A stretch of 64,000 nt of DNA from Bacteriovoracaceae bacterium (GCA_025210745.1 JAOARC010000037.1:124001-188000), one strand, 5' to 3'. Positions 1 to 9,459 are shown, counted from the first letter of the stretch. Notes: generated by a model from the letters alone, not told the origin. A program made the numbers and translations.

Positions 1-705
1 ATTTTCATTTACTAAAAGTGTCCCTTGATTTTCACCAGCAATATCTGAATTTGTTATAAAGTTAGTAGTGTTTTGCTTCATTACTTTTACATCTGAAGCA
101 ACCTTTAAAGGAGTACTTTGCATAAATCCCATAGCAAAAAACTTTGTGTCTAATGATAAATCATTTTTCAAATTAACTTTTAAAGGAGATCTACCTGATA
201 CTGACTTTTTTAATTCAATAATTGAATAACTGATTGAAGTTGATGGATCTACAATTGTTTTTACAACATTTTTACATCTATAAACATTGCTTTTTGTAAA
301 AGAGTCTGGATATGCACTCTTGTCCATTTGGTGATAATCAAATACCCATCTATAAAAATCATTAAAACAAGTATGCATTGTTACATGGCAATCACCTGCA
401 GTTAAAAGGTGTCTGTCAGAAATTAAAAAGGCTGTACATGAACTTTGAACAGTTGCCCTAAAACTTGGCTGAGAAGCAAACTTTTCATCCTTACAAAGAA
501 CTTGATCTGATAGTGGCCATGACTGGACCTCTACTTTTGAGCTAAACAAGCTTCCCTGAATGTCCTTTCTTGAAACCTGGATAGCGATTGATCGAGACAT
601 TTTAAGTAGCTTTTCGTTTTGAATTTCATATATATCTTTTCTTGAATCGTCCCCATAATATGCAAAAGCACTTGAAATTACAGACAATAATACTATTTTT
701 AACAT
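1..705 (-). CDS. Secreted trypsin-fold protein, catalytic residues apparently lost (3' end outside window)
   Basis: The frame is open from the start at 705 to the window edge (235 codons visible). An SD (AGGGAGA) lies seven bases before ATG and residues 1-15 (MLKIVLLSVISSAFA) form a signal peptide. The body has the chymotrypsin/V8 layout: CTAFLISDRHLLTAGDCH occupies the usual TAxHC block, SYSIIELKKS the usual D-[IY]-[AS]-[LI] block, and GENQGTLLV the usual GxSGGP block. At these places the triad residues read Asp, Ser and Asn instead of His, Asp and Ser. I infer an exported pseudoprotease, perhaps a binding or inhibitor scaffold. The catalytic Ser block is assigned by position only, because the C-terminus is missing. 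Confidence 0.75.
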   Translation of the reverse strand, partial: MLKIVLLSVISSAFAYYGDDSRKDIYEIQNEKLLKMSRSIAIQVSRKDIQGSLFSSKVEVQSWPLSDQVLCKDEKFASQPSFRATVQSSCTAFLISDRHLLTAGDCHVTMHTCFNDFYRWVFDYHQMDKSAYPDSFTKSNVYRCKNVVKTIVDPSTSISYSIIELKKSVSGRSPLKVNLKNDLSLDTKFFAMGFMQSTPLKVASDVKVMKQNTTNFITNSDIAGENQGTLLVNEN

Positions 706-754
706 TTGTATTCTCCCTAACTCTTCTCTTTGAATTTACGAATATATCAAGGGG

Positions 755-763
755 TGCTAGTAT
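755..763 (+). promoter_or_regulatory. Extended -10 of a probable leaderless promoter
   Basis: TGcTAGTAT: the TAGTAT hexamer ends at 763 and six bases separate it from the ATG at 770, so the expected +1 is the start codon itself. The nearest G-rich stretch (751-756) is too far from the ATG to act as an SD. Confidence 0.5.
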
Positions 764-769
764 CGACAA

Positions 770-1621
770 ATGCTAAAAACTGTCTTTATATTGCTTTTAT
801 CTCTAAATGCTGTAGCTAGTCCTACAATGGTATTAATTCCAGGAGCTGCTTCATCGGGAAAGTATATTTCTATTGATGTTTTATCTACAATTTTAGATAT
901 TCCGGGACAACAGGAATACTTTTATAATTTTGATCCATTTATAAAAAGTCTAGGATACAAAACAATTATTTGCCCTTTTAATGAAGATCAAGACAGAAGA
1001 TCTTTAAATGATAGAGCTCATGCATGTCATAAGATAATTTTAGAAAAGCTAGCAAAATCTCCAAATACAAAGTTTCATATTATAGGACATAGCATGGGAG
1101 GACTAATAGGAAGAAAGCTCTTAGAAAAAGAAGACATTAACTTTTCTATTGAAACTCTTACAACGATTTCGACACCTCATAGAGGAGCTGCTCTTTCTCA
1201 TTTTGTTTTTGATAACCAAGATAGAAAAAATCCTTATGGTGTCTTTTTAAGACGAACTAACTTTATACCTGAGATAAAAAAATACATAACAGATCTTAGA
1301 TTTGATTCTAGGTTTATATCAAATCTAACAAATAAAAAGAAAATTCCTATTTATAGTGTTAGTAATTATAAAACTAATTATTATAACATTCCTTTTGAAG
1401 CAAGTTATAGTATATTAAAAAGTTATATAAAAAATAACCTTCCGCATAAAGATTGGCTTAATGACGGAATTATAGAAACGAGCTCTATGAACTTTGGAAC
1501 TCACTTAGGTACAATTAAAGCTGATCATATGGAAACAGCTTGCGTTCTTTACACTAAATATTCTAAAGGATGCAAAAATATAAAAGAGTTACTTAAAAAT
1601 CACCTTAAAGCATTATATTAA
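770..1621 (+). CDS. Secreted lipase-like alpha/beta hydrolase
   Basis: The 283-residue product starts with a signal peptide (about 1-17, ending AVAS). The oxyanion strand VLIPGAASS is at about 21-29 and the nucleophile elbow GHSMGG at 106-111, with Ser108 as the nucleophile. The likely His lies in the C-terminal third, where GTHLG and KADHMET are candidates. This is the plan of triacylglycerol lipases and PGAP1-like esterases; the substrate cannot be read. The gene looks monocistronic and its last 17 bases overlap the convergent pseudouridine synthase gene. It lacks an SD at normal spacing and probably starts leaderless. Confidence 0.75.
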   Translation: MLKTVFILLLSLNAVASPTMVLIPGAASSGKYISIDVLSTILDIPGQQEYFYNFDPFIKSLGYKTIICPFNEDQDRRSLNDRAHACHKIILEKLAKSPNTKFHIIGHSMGGLIGRKLLEKEDINFSIETLTTISTPHRGAALSHFVFDNQDRKNPYGVFLRRTNFIPEIKKYITDLRFDSRFISNLTNKKKIPIYSVSNYKTNYYNIPFEASYSILKSYIKNNLPHKDWLNDGIIETSSMNFGTHLGTIKADHMETACVLYTKYSKGCKNIKELLKNHLKALY

Positions 1622-2471
1622 GCTCTTTATTTAAAATTGGATGTTTAAATTTCATTTGAATACACTCAAGTTGTAATTCATCTTCTTTAGAAAAATTTCC
1701 ATAAACATGATCTCCTACTATTGGATATCCAAGATATGATAAATGGCATCTTATTTGATGTAACCTTCCTGTTTTTGGATAAGCATAACCAGATATTGTT
1801 TTGTCATTTTTTTCTATATTAGAAAATAAAGTAATCGCAACCTTACCCTTTTCACTAACCCTTTGCTTTAAAGAAATTTTCTTATCATTTGCATCTTCCA
1901 TATATGTTTCTAGTTTTTCTGGAATATTTAACCCAGACTCTATAGATGATTTAAAAAAATATTTTTTTTCGACTTTATGCTCATCAAACAGTCGTCTCAT
2001 TTTTGATGCTATATCCTTGCTCTTTGCAAAAATAAGAACTCCGGAGGTTTTTTTATCTAATCTATGAATAGGATATATTTTTGTTTTTAAATACTCTTCA
2101 ATATGAACACTTATACAATTAAAATGATGTATTCCTGTTGGATGAACAAGATAGCCCTTCGGTTTATTTATAGCGATAAAATAGTCATCTTCAAATAAGA
2201 CTAGGTTTTTAATATTTATTTTAAAACCTTCATTGAAACGTCTTACACTAATAAGATCTCGGTGAAAGACTTTTGTTGAAGGACTATTTTTAGTTTTTCT
2301 AGATATAAGCTCAACTCTCTTTTCTTTAATTAAGCTTTTTATAACTTGTCTTGATTGAGATAGAAGGTATCTTTTAACAGCTTCATCTAGACGAATTCCA
2401 TCATCTTCTATTTCAACTTCAAGAATAATTGTAGCACTATTGCTATTAAAATCTTTTTCAACTGATTTCAT
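1605..2471 (-). CDS. RluA-family rRNA pseudouridine synthase
   Basis: This 288-residue protein has an N-terminal S4 RNA-binding domain (about 24-80) followed by a RluA/RluD catalytic domain. The family signature HRLDKKTSG is at 136-144, with Asp139 as the catalytic residue. RHLxYLGYPIVGDxxYG-like sequence near the C-terminus fits RluC/RluD relatives. It would isomerise specific uridines in 23S rRNA in the cytoplasm; the exact position cannot be told, so no symbol is given. The start lies two bases after the msrAB stop codon, so the genes are one transcript and probably translationally coupled. Confidence 0.85.
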   Translation of the reverse strand: MKSVEKDFNSNSATIILEVEIEDDGIRLDEAVKRYLLSQSRQVIKSLIKEKRVELISRKTKNSPSTKVFHRDLISVRRFNEGFKINIKNLVLFEDDYFIAINKPKGYLVHPTGIHHFNCISVHIEEYLKTKIYPIHRLDKKTSGVLIFAKSKDIASKMRRLFDEHKVEKKYFFKSSIESGLNIPEKLETYMEDANDKKISLKQRVSEKGKVAITLFSNIEKNDKTISGYAYPKTGRLHQIRCHLSYLGYPIVGDHVYGNFSKEDELQLECIQMKFKHPILNKELNIML

Positions 2472-2473
2472 AG

Positions 2474-3517
2474 TTATAAGAATAACTTTAAATACTCTTC
2501 ATAACCACGTTTTTTTAAATCTTTTTTTGGAATGAACTCTAATGAAGCAGAGTTAATACAATATCTAAGACCCGTTGGAGCAGGGCCATCCTTAAAAACA
2601 TGACCTAAATGAGAATCAGCAAGCTTTGATCTAACCTCAACTCTTGTCATAAAAAAACTTGTATCTTTATGTTCAACAATATTACTTTTTTCTATAGGTT
2701 TCGTAAAAGATGGCCATCCAGTACCTGATTTAAATTTATCTTCTGAAGAAAATAATGGTTCTTTTGAGACGATATCAACATATATCCCTTCTTCTTTATT
2801 ATCCCAGTATTCATTTTTAAATGGGCGCTCTGTACCATCTTCTTGAGTAACCTTGTATTGAAGAGAACTTAGCTTTTTCTTAAGCTCTTTTTTAGTTGGT
2901 TTTATAAAAGCAACTGATCTTTTTGAGTTAAAACTAATACTTTTCCAATATTTATTGATAAAATCATCTCTTCCCGATGCACTTCTATAATACTTATACT
3001 TTAGTTTTGTTAACAATGTCTTTTTATAATAATCTTGATGATAATCTTCAGCCTCATAAAAGTTTTTATACTTTCTAATTGGCGTTACAATTTTCTTTTT
3101 AAAGATGTTTAAACCCTCAACAACCTTTTTTGATTTTAGTGCTAATTGCTTTTGTTCATCGTTATGAAAAAATATTCCTGTAGTATATTGATGACCTCTA
3201 TCTACAAATTGTCCTCCACCATCTGTAGGATCTATATTTTTCCAAAAGTATTCTAATAACTTTTCATATGAAACCTTTTTTTCATCAAAATGAACTTGTA
3301 TAGCTTCTATATGACGAGTACTACCGCTAGATACTTGTTTATAAGTTGGGTTTGTTAATTTTCCATCTGAATAGCCAGAAATAACTTCTGTTACACCTGG
3401 GATTTTTTCAAAAGCAGCTTCCATGCACCAAAAACAGCCACCAGCAAATGTGGCAACACTTTTAGCATAAAGACTAAATGATAATAAAAACAGTAGGATA
3501 AATAATCTCATAAACAC
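2474..3517 (-). CDS. msrAB: Exported fused peptide methionine sulfoxide reductase MsrA-MsrB
   Basis: After a signal peptide (about 1-18) comes an MsrA domain with the GCFWC motif at 27-31, Cys28 being catalytic, and then an MsrB domain with GTGWPSF and [11 protein letters not shown], Cys320 being catalytic. The two domains reduce the S and R epimers of methionine sulfoxide. The paired zinc CxxC sites of many MsrB proteins are absent: Asp and Ser stand where the first pair would be ([13 protein letters not shown]). The leader suggests repair of envelope proteins. An AAGGAG SD sits seven bases upstream, and the gene leads a two-gene operon with the pseudouridine synthase. Confidence 0.92.
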   Translation of the reverse strand: MFMRLFILLFLLSFSLYAKSVATFAGGCFWCMEAAFEKIPGVTEVISGYSDGKLTNPTYKQVSSGSTRHIEAIQVHFDEKKVSYEKLLEYFWKNIDPTDGGGQFVDRGHQYTTGIFFHNDEQKQLALKSKKVVEGLNIFKKKIVTPIRKYKNFYEAEDYHQDYYKKTLLTKLKYKYYRSASGRDDFINKYWKSISFNSKRSVAFIKPTKKELKKKLSSLQYKVTQEDGTERPFKNEYWDNKEEGIYVDIVSKEPLFSSEDKFKSGTGWPSFTKPIEKSNIVEHKDTSFFMTRVEVRSKLADSHLGHVFKDGPAPTGLRYCINSASLEFIPKKDLKKRGYEEYLKLFL

Positions 3518-3551
3518 TCCTTACTTGGTATTCGTAAGGTTTACAAGAAGG

Positions 3552-5108
3552 TTACAGCTTTCCTAAGAACTTTTTATAATCTTCTTTGACAAGGTTTCCA
3601 AGTTCTCGATAACTTTTACCAAGTTCATCAAATGTTGTCTGCGCTCTTTTAGTCAACAGATAATTAGGATTCAGCCTAACTTGTTTATTGAAATCTTTTA
3701 TAAATGTCTCAGTCATTACGACAGCAGCTTCATTATAATCAATAAACTCAGTAGCAACCTTATTAAGAGTCTTTTGATTCTCGAGTAAAACTTCTAACAA
3801 TTCGATTTTTTCATTCTTAGAGCCAAATATCAGAGCATCTCTAAGATCATTCTGGGCAGCTTCAGTTAGTTTTTCAGGTGTTGCACTAGGATGTTTTTTC
3901 ATAATACTCACTTCTGATGTAATAATATCATCCATAATTTTATCAACATACTTCTTAGAAGTTGCATCTTGTACCCATGCTGTAAATGTAAATTCTCCTT
4001 CACCAAAAGGGATGGCAACATAGGTAACATCGTCTTTAGTTCTTGCTACAATTCTAGAATCATCCCAAAATGTTAAGACCCCACCTTTTCCTTTTTTAAG
4101 ATTATCAATTGTCTTTTCCAATTCCTTAATTGTTTTCCTAGAAACTTCTTTTACTTGTTTTGCAACTAATGTCGCTTCCCTTATCTCTCTATTGATGCCA
4201 TTTAAATCATTTAAATAGTCTTCTGGATTGTACTTTTTAATATTACGAATTCTTGTTGACCCCCAAAATGATTCATTTGCAAAGGTATATAATTCCTCAG
4301 CACTCATATAATGATCATACCCTCCAAACTCACTTAAAGCCTTCCCTCCATTACTTGAGTAATCTGCATGATATACAGAGGCTTTTTTCCTTGTCCTTTT
4401 AGAGATAAATGCTGCATGTGTAAATTCATGTTTTCCAACAACAGTAAGTAAGTCATCAATAAGAATATTTCTCATTCCTCTAATTCCCAATTCGATTCTC
4501 TTATCAAGACTAAATCCAGCTGTTCCACTTATCATATTACTTGTTAAATCAAATGTTACACTTTCTGTTCCAAATCTTTTTTTATACTTTCCAATTTTTG
4601 CAAAAGAGTTTGAAAACTTTTTATTAGATTTATTATTAATCTCTAAATAATAGCTCTTCTTACCAGGAAGGACTTCAAAGTTTTTCATTGTCACAGAAAG
4701 CCCCTGAGTATCAAAAACTTCTTTAGAAACAAACATCAACTCATTTAGCTCATCTGCGTATAACCGAAACAATTCTTCATTTTTCTCTAAGAAAACTTTT
4801 TCAAGGTCTTCAGAAGATAAATTTAAAGCTTTTCCAGTTTTTTCTAATTCACTTTGAATTTCATTTAATTTAATATGATACCTTTTAAAAATAAAATTAT
4901 ATTCTCGTTCAATTAGATCCAGCTTTTGCCTTAAGTCTTTTATCTTTCTTATTTCTGAAATATTTTCTTTAAAAAGTTCTGAAATAACTTTTTTTTCTTT
5001 TTTAACTTCTTTTGCATAAAAATTATAAATATATGCATCAAAACATAAGTTTTTCTTTGCCTGTGCACTAAGAATAAGAAGACAACTTAAAACAATAATT
5101 TTTTTCAT
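3552..5108 (-). CDS. Secreted protein with HEFTH zinc-peptidase-like motif
   Basis: I do not recognise a named family. The 518-residue protein has a signal peptide (1-17), a charged helical region (about 30-130), and HEFTH at 227-231 preceded by a hydrophobic helix, as in gluzincin-type peptidases. The sequence EELYTFANE at 271-279 could provide a third zinc ligand. The C-terminal 230 residues are helical and charged. It lies ten bases after the preceding gene in the same direction, so both are probably one operon. Protease activity is inferred from the motif only. Confidence 0.6.
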   Translation of the reverse strand: MKKIIVLSCLLILSAQAKKNLCFDAYIYNFYAKEVKKEKKVISELFKENISEIRKIKDLRQKLDLIEREYNFIFKRYHIKLNEIQSELEKTGKALNLSSEDLEKVFLEKNEELFRLYADELNELMFVSKEVFDTQGLSVTMKNFEVLPGKKSYYLEINNKSNKKFSNSFAKIGKYKKRFGTESVTFDLTSNMISGTAGFSLDKRIELGIRGMRNILIDDLLTVVGKHEFTHAAFISKRTRKKASVYHADYSSNGGKALSEFGGYDHYMSAEELYTFANESFWGSTRIRNIKKYNPEDYLNDLNGINREIREATLVAKQVKEVSRKTIKELEKTIDNLKKGKGGVLTFWDDSRIVARTKDDVTYVAIPFGEGEFTFTAWVQDATSKKYVDKIMDDIITSEVSIMKKHPSATPEKLTEAAQNDLRDALIFGSKNEKIELLEVLLENQKTLNKVATEFIDYNEAAVVMTETFIKDFNKQVRLNPNYLLTKRAQTTFDELGKSYRELGNLVKEDYKKFLGKL

Positions 5109-5118
5109 TAATCTAAAC

Positions 5119-6399
5119 CTATATTTTTAACTTAAACAAAGATGTACATTTTTTAGGAATTTTAAAGCTAACTCTTTGTCCGCTTTTAGTAATCAGCGAA
5201 ATATTTTGGCCAACTCTTTTTAAGTCTGTGTTTCTAGCCCACTTGGCATCAGACTGAGTTAAAACAACATTATCTAGCTCATCTGTCGATCTAGTTAACA
5301 AGTTAACAGAACCATTATCATCAATAATAAGAGCAGCTCCTTCAACACTTTCAATGGCAGCAATATTACCTTGGTAAGTAGTCCCTAGAACTTTTCCTTC
5401 TTTTATATCAATAACTGCTAACTCTGAACGATCACGGCTTCCTAATATTAGACCCAAATCACTCTGCTCTACATAATCATAATAACCTTTTATGAATCCC
5501 ATTGATTTTTGAATATCACCAGTCTTAGCAAGCATCTCTAAATCAAGAATTTGAGTTACATTTTGTAATTTATTTGATGATATAATTTTATTATTAGCAA
5601 CTGATACATTATCATCAATAAAGTCATATAGAATATTTTCTCTATTATCAATAAAGTTATATATGATTGTTCTTTTACTTTTAGCTTCAATAGTTTGAGG
5701 CTTCGTAAAATGAAGTTCTTTTGCTTTTTCTCCAAAACCGGGACTAGATGCTGTAATAATAGCATCAGGTTTTGCTGTTTTGATTTCGGCATTAAATCCA
5801 ATTGTTTTTTCAACAATAACATTATCTCCAGGCAGAGAATTGCTATATTTAAAACCGATTTTTGATATTAAATCTTTTTCTTGTTCAACCACAAGCATTC
5901 CACCTTCAAGTAGCTTTAAACTACTCACAGGTAATTGTTGTTTTGATTGTACAACAACATTGTAGTAAAACTTAGGATTAGGCTTTTGAATATTAAGTCT
6001 TTGATCAATAACTTCACTTAAAACCTTTTTTTGGTTTTCAACAAGCTCAACCCTATGAACATTACCACTTTCATCTCCTAGCAAAAAAACTCCTGCTTCA
6101 AAAGAAGTGCTATGAGTAATACGAAATGGAACATCGGCATCAAGGTTTTTTAATTCTTTTGTTTTAAGATCAATTGAAAACATTTGATTCTTTTTATTAA
6201 CAATAAATCCCTTTTTCATATCTTTATCAACTGTAAAATGAATGGGTGTCATTTGATTTAATTCAATTTTTGAGATTAAGTTATCCCCATCATAAATTTT
6301 TAAAATATTATCTTCGATGATACTTTTTGTGCTTTGAGCTTGAAGGTTAAGAGTTAGAAATAAAAGTGTAATAGATAATAATAAGATATAGTTCTTCAT
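5119..6399 (-). CDS. Secreted protein, possible beta-propeller
   Basis: A 426-residue product with signal peptide MKNYILLLSITLLFLTLNLQA (shown by position 1-21 in the product) followed by repeated short beta-strand units of the kind hydrophobic-x-D-x-x-G, such as FIVNKKNQMFSID, VFLLGDESGNVHRVEL and ALIIDDNGSVNLLTRS. This suggests a WD40- or PQQ-like propeller, but no family signature is certain. It is the first gene of a pair with the HEFTH protein downstream. No SD is visible. Confidence 0.5.
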   Translation of the reverse strand: MKNYILLLSITLLFLTLNLQAQSTKSIIEDNILKIYDGDNLISKIELNQMTPIHFTVDKDMKKGFIVNKKNQMFSIDLKTKELKNLDADVPFRITHSTSFEAGVFLLGDESGNVHRVELVENQKKVLSEVIDQRLNIQKPNPKFYYNVVVQSKQQLPVSSLKLLEGGMLVVEQEKDLISKIGFKYSNSLPGDNVIVEKTIGFNAEIKTAKPDAIITASSPGFGEKAKELHFTKPQTIEAKSKRTIIYNFIDNRENILYDFIDDNVSVANNKIISSNKLQNVTQILDLEMLAKTGDIQKSMGFIKGYYDYVEQSDLGLILGSRDRSELAVIDIKEGKVLGTTYQGNIAAIESVEGAALIIDDNGSVNLLTRSTDELDNVVLTQSDAKWARNTDLKRVGQNISLITKSGQRVSFKIPKKCTSLFKLKI

Positions 6400-6412
6400 A
6401 AATTATTTATCG

Positions 6413-6441
6413 GCAAAAAAAAGGGAGCTCTAAAGCTCCCT
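6413..6441 (-). terminator. Rho-independent terminator of the symporter gene
   Basis: On the minus strand an AGGGAGCT...AGCTCCCT hairpin (6422-6441) is followed by a run of eight or more T. It lies 31 bases past the stop codon of the 6472-7917 gene. Confidence 0.85.
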
Positions 6442-6471
6442 CTATCATATAAAAAACAATACTTGAGTATT

Positions 6472-7917
6472 TTAAACCTTTACATCATCTGGCATATTTA
6501 GTTCATTCTCAGATTTTGCAATAATCGTTGATACAGTAGCATCCCCAGTAACATTTACTACTGTTCTGCACATATCTAATATCCTATCCACAGGAAATAC
6601 AATAGCAATCCAGGCAGGATTAAGTCCAACTGATTGAAGAACAATAATCATCATAACAAGTCCTGCACTTGGTACAGCAGCTGTTCCAATAGATGCAAGA
6701 GTTGCTGTTGTTACAATTGTTAATTGCTGAGCAATACTTAAATCAATCATATGAAGCTGAGCTAAAAATACAACAGCAACTGCTTGATACAAACTTGTTC
6801 CATCCATATTCACCGTTGCTCCAATTGGAAGAACAAAACTTGATACATTTTTTGAAACTCCCATATTCTCCTCCAAACATTCCATCGTTACAGGCAAAGT
6901 GGCTGCTGACGAACTTGTTGAAAAAGCTAAAAACTGAGCCGGGGCAATATTTTTAAAAAACCTTGAATAGCTAACTGTTTTTACAAAGATCTTAACTAAA
7001 ATGGGATAAACAAGAAAGATCATAAATGCTAATCCTATAACAACAGTTATAGAATAAGTACTCAGACTCTTAAATATTTCTAATACCTCAGCTGGTGTAT
7101 TTGCCATTTTAGAGATAACTCCCGCAAGCAAGCAAAATACAAAAAATGGAGCTCCTTGCATGATTAGATCAACCATTTTAAGAAAAACCTCATTAGCAGA
7201 GTTAACAAGCTTAACCAAAGGTCCCGCTTTTTCTTCTGGTAACATAGCTAAAGTTAGCCCAAAAAATAATGCAAAAAATATCACTTGTAACATGAGTTTA
7301 TTATTAGATACGGACATTACAATATTTTCAGGAACCATATCAATCACAAAGCTAAGTGGTCCCTTACTTTTTTGTTTCTTTGCAGCTTTTAATTTATCAG
7401 CAACCTTAGTTGGGTTTTCATTAATGCTATTTTTAAGCTCTTTCATTTGATCATTAGTATATAATCTTTCTAAATCAGCAGCATACTTAGAGTCACTTAA
7501 AATATTCATCCCATCCTGACTTTTAAGTCCTACTGTTTCTAACCATAACTCATACTTTACTCTGTTTTTTATTCTCTGATCTTTTTCGATGAAATTTCCA
7601 GGATTAATGGTATTAACTAGTAATAAACCTGTTGCTATCGCAAAAACTGTTGTTGCTAAATAAAAAGCTAAAGTTTTAACCCCTAGCCTTCCTAGCTTAG
7701 ACATATCTTTAAGGCCTGAGACTCCACTAATAATAGAAAATAAAACCAATGGAACAGCAATAAACTTTAACATTCTAATAAATATTTTTCCAAATGGAGC
7801 AATCCAATCAGCTGTAAATCCATTTAAGCCCATTGAGCTTGAAATAAATGAATAAATTATCCCAAGGACTAAACCAATAATAATTTTTATATGCAAAGGC
7901 ATGGTTTTTTTTGTCAT
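6472..7917 (-). CDS. Dicarboxylate/amino-acid:cation symporter (DAACS family)
   Basis: The 481-residue membrane protein has the glutamate/dicarboxylate transporter fold. The serine-rich hairpin loop AFSTSSSAATLPVT, the NMDGT motif and the final CRTVVNVTGDA segment, which carries the family substrate and sodium contacts, are all present. It should import dicarboxylates or acidic amino acids with Na+ or H+. A hydrophilic insertion of about 60-70 residues (roughly 110-180) lies between the third and fourth membrane helices, which makes the protein longer than typical GltP/DctA (about 430). An AAGGA SD precedes the start, and a strong terminator follows the gene. Confidence 0.9.
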   Translation of the reverse strand: MTKKTMPLHIKIIIGLVLGIIYSFISSSMGLNGFTADWIAPFGKIFIRMLKFIAVPLVLFSIISGVSGLKDMSKLGRLGVKTLAFYLATTVFAIATGLLLVNTINPGNFIEKDQRIKNRVKYELWLETVGLKSQDGMNILSDSKYAADLERLYTNDQMKELKNSINENPTKVADKLKAAKKQKSKGPLSFVIDMVPENIVMSVSNNKLMLQVIFFALFFGLTLAMLPEEKAGPLVKLVNSANEVFLKMVDLIMQGAPFFVFCLLAGVISKMANTPAEVLEIFKSLSTYSITVVIGLAFMIFLVYPILVKIFVKTVSYSRFFKNIAPAQFLAFSTSSSAATLPVTMECLEENMGVSKNVSSFVLPIGATVNMDGTSLYQAVAVVFLAQLHMIDLSIAQQLTIVTTATLASIGTAAVPSAGLVMMIIVLQSVGLNPAWIAIVFPVDRILDMCRTVVNVTGDATVSTIIAKSENELNMPDDVKV

Positions 7918-8016
7918 AATAATTCCTTAACTATATGTTTTTAAACATTTTAAAATAAAATCTATCTTATGCAAATTTTGCATTTTTTACCTTAGTGAAG
8001 CCATCAGTTTTTTTTA

Positions 8017-8025
8017 TGTTAGTAT
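8017..8025 (+). promoter_or_regulatory. Extended -10 of a probable leaderless promoter
   Basis: TGtTAGTAT with six bases (8026-8031) between the hexamer and the ATG at 8032. This matches the geometry seen at 755-763 exactly. No SD lies in the interval. Confidence 0.5.
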
Positions 8026-8031
8026 ATTAAT

Positions 8032-8241
8032 ATGAATAAAATTGCTCTTACTACTTCTTTATTTATTGCAATTATTTTTACGTGGGTGAAGTGTACAAGT
8101 TTAGAAAAAAAGCAACAAAAACAAACAAACAAAATAATTAAGAATATTCGAGACTTTTCTAAACCACAATCAGAAGTAAAACAAGTTATTTTGAATAATA
8201 AAAAAAAGATACTGCAAAAAAAAAGTATCTTAAAGAACTAA
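8032..8241 (+). CDS. Small membrane-anchored basic protein
   Basis: A 69-residue unknown with one N-terminal hydrophobic segment (about 5-20) followed by a Lys/Gln-rich tail. Cys21 follows the hydrophobic stretch, but the preceding residues (WVK) do not make a lipobox. It sits 22 bases upstream of the GreA-like gene and is probably co-transcribed with it. Its identity as a real gene rests on the promoter geometry and on having no competing frame. Confidence 0.5.
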   Translation: MNKIALTTSLFIAIIFTWVKCTSLEKKQQKQTNKIIKNIRDFSKPQSEVKQVILNNKKKILQKKSILKN

Positions 8242-8263
8242 AAAAAATACTTACTTAAAAAAC

Positions 8264-8716
8264 ATGAAAGAAAAAATCAGAGATCATATTCTAAAAAAAC
8301 TGAAAACTGAACTAAAAGGTATTAGCCAAGCATCTCAAACAACAACGGACTACTCTCAAAGTGAAGATCTTAAAAGCGAAGGTAAATACGATACACGAGC
8401 AATAGAAGCAAAATATCTTGCAGATGCTCAGCAAGGAAGAGTGAATATGCTTCGAAAAGAAATTAATCTTCTTAAAAATTTCGAATTTAAAAAATCTTCT
8501 ATTATTGTTGTAGGATCAATTATATTTCTTAATAATAATACCATATATCTTATCCTTCCTATCAGTGGGCAGGGACGACTCTTTATTGATAATCAAAAAA
8601 TAATCTCTATTTCGACTCAAAATGAACTTGCAAAAGATCTTATTGGGCTCGAAGTAGATGATTCATTTGAACATCCGACTACGGGCAAAGAATTACTCAT
8701 TACAAAAATTATTTAA
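8264..8716 (+). CDS. GreA/GreB-like transcription factor homologue
   Basis: 150 residues. The N-terminal half is helical and contains SEGKYDTRAIEAKYLADAQ (about 38-56), which resembles the short GreA-related proteins that carry a KYDTxxxEASYLAxxQ block. The C-terminal half (about 75-150) resembles the FKBP-like GreA/Rnk domain, ending in a segment like LAKDLIGLEVDDSF. Such proteins are thought to bind RNA polymerase, but the role here is unknown. It lacks a long acidic-tip coiled coil, so transcript-cleavage activity should not be assumed. Confidence 0.6.
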   Translation: MKEKIRDHILKKLKTELKGISQASQTTTDYSQSEDLKSEGKYDTRAIEAKYLADAQQGRVNMLRKEINLLKNFEFKKSSIIVVGSIIFLNNNTIYLILPISGQGRLFIDNQKIISISTQNELAKDLIGLEVDDSFEHPTTGKELLITKII

Positions 8717-8721
8717 TTTTT

Positions 8722-8730
8722 TGTTACACT
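8722..8730 (+). promoter_or_regulatory. Extended -10 of a probable leaderless promoter
   Basis: TGtTACACT ends at 8730 and six bases separate it from the ATG at 8737. It overlaps the end of the preceding intergenic gap and there is no SD. Confidence 0.45.
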
Positions 8731-8736
8731 ATTATC

Positions 8737-9459
8737 ATGCTTATAAATAAAACGATGGAAATTGAGTTAATTGGTACAGTATCTATATATTTAGGAATTG
8801 GAATTCAAGTCTTAACAGCACTTCTTCTTGGAGGAATTGTTGGGCTTGATAGAGAACAAAAAATGAAAGCAGCTGGGCTTAAAACTAATATATTAATATG
8901 TATTGGAGCTGCTCTTTACACAACAATATCTATGATCGTAATCTCGGATGGAGCTGGAGGTCCAGTTGATCCCAACCGTATTGGTGCTCAAATTGTAAGT
9001 GGTATTGGCTTTCTAGGAGCAGGAGCAATTATGCAAGGTAAAGGTTCTGTTGTGGGACTTACTACTGCAGCAACGATCTGGGTGGTTGCTGCGATTGGCT
9101 ATACAGTAGGAGCTGGCTATCCATTTTCTGCAACTTTATTTTCATTAACAGTTCTTCTTGTTCTAAAAATTATTCGTCCGTTTAACGGTATGTTCGAAAA
9201 GAAAAGAGATTACAAGACTTTTAAAGTAGAAATTCTTTCAATAGGCTCGGTTCAAGACTCTATCGAAAGTATTAGTGAGGAAGAAAAAATTAATATTAAA
9301 GATTTTCTAGAAGAAGATATTGGTGATAATAAAGATAGAAAGATTATTACCTTTAGAGCAACTTGCCATTATAGACATATAGAACGTTTTATTGGTGAAG
9401 CTGAATCTTTAATTAAGGTTGAAAAAACAAACTTTAGGTCTATAAAGAGTAATAGCTAG
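8737..9459 (+). CDS. MgtC/SapB family membrane protein
   Basis: A 240-residue protein with an MgtC-type N-terminal membrane domain: LLLGGIVGLDREQKMKAAGLKTN and GAALYTTIS at about 30-65, then the GAQIVSGIGFLGAGAI block at about 85-100. A soluble C-terminal domain of about 90 residues follows, possibly ACT-like. MgtC proteins are linked to magnesium limitation and to modulation of membrane ATPases in pathogens; the role here is unknown. The last 20 bases overlap the convergent thioesterase gene. Confidence 0.85.
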   Translation: MLINKTMEIELIGTVSIYLGIGIQVLTALLLGGIVGLDREQKMKAAGLKTNILICIGAALYTTISMIVISDGAGGPVDPNRIGAQIVSGIGFLGAGAIMQGKGSVVGLTTAATIWVVAAIGYTVGAGYPFSATLFSLTVLLVLKIIRPFNGMFEKKRDYKTFKVEILSIGSVQDSIESISEEEKINIKDFLEEDIGDNKDRKIITFRATCHYRHIERFIGEAESLIKVEKTNFRSIKSNS

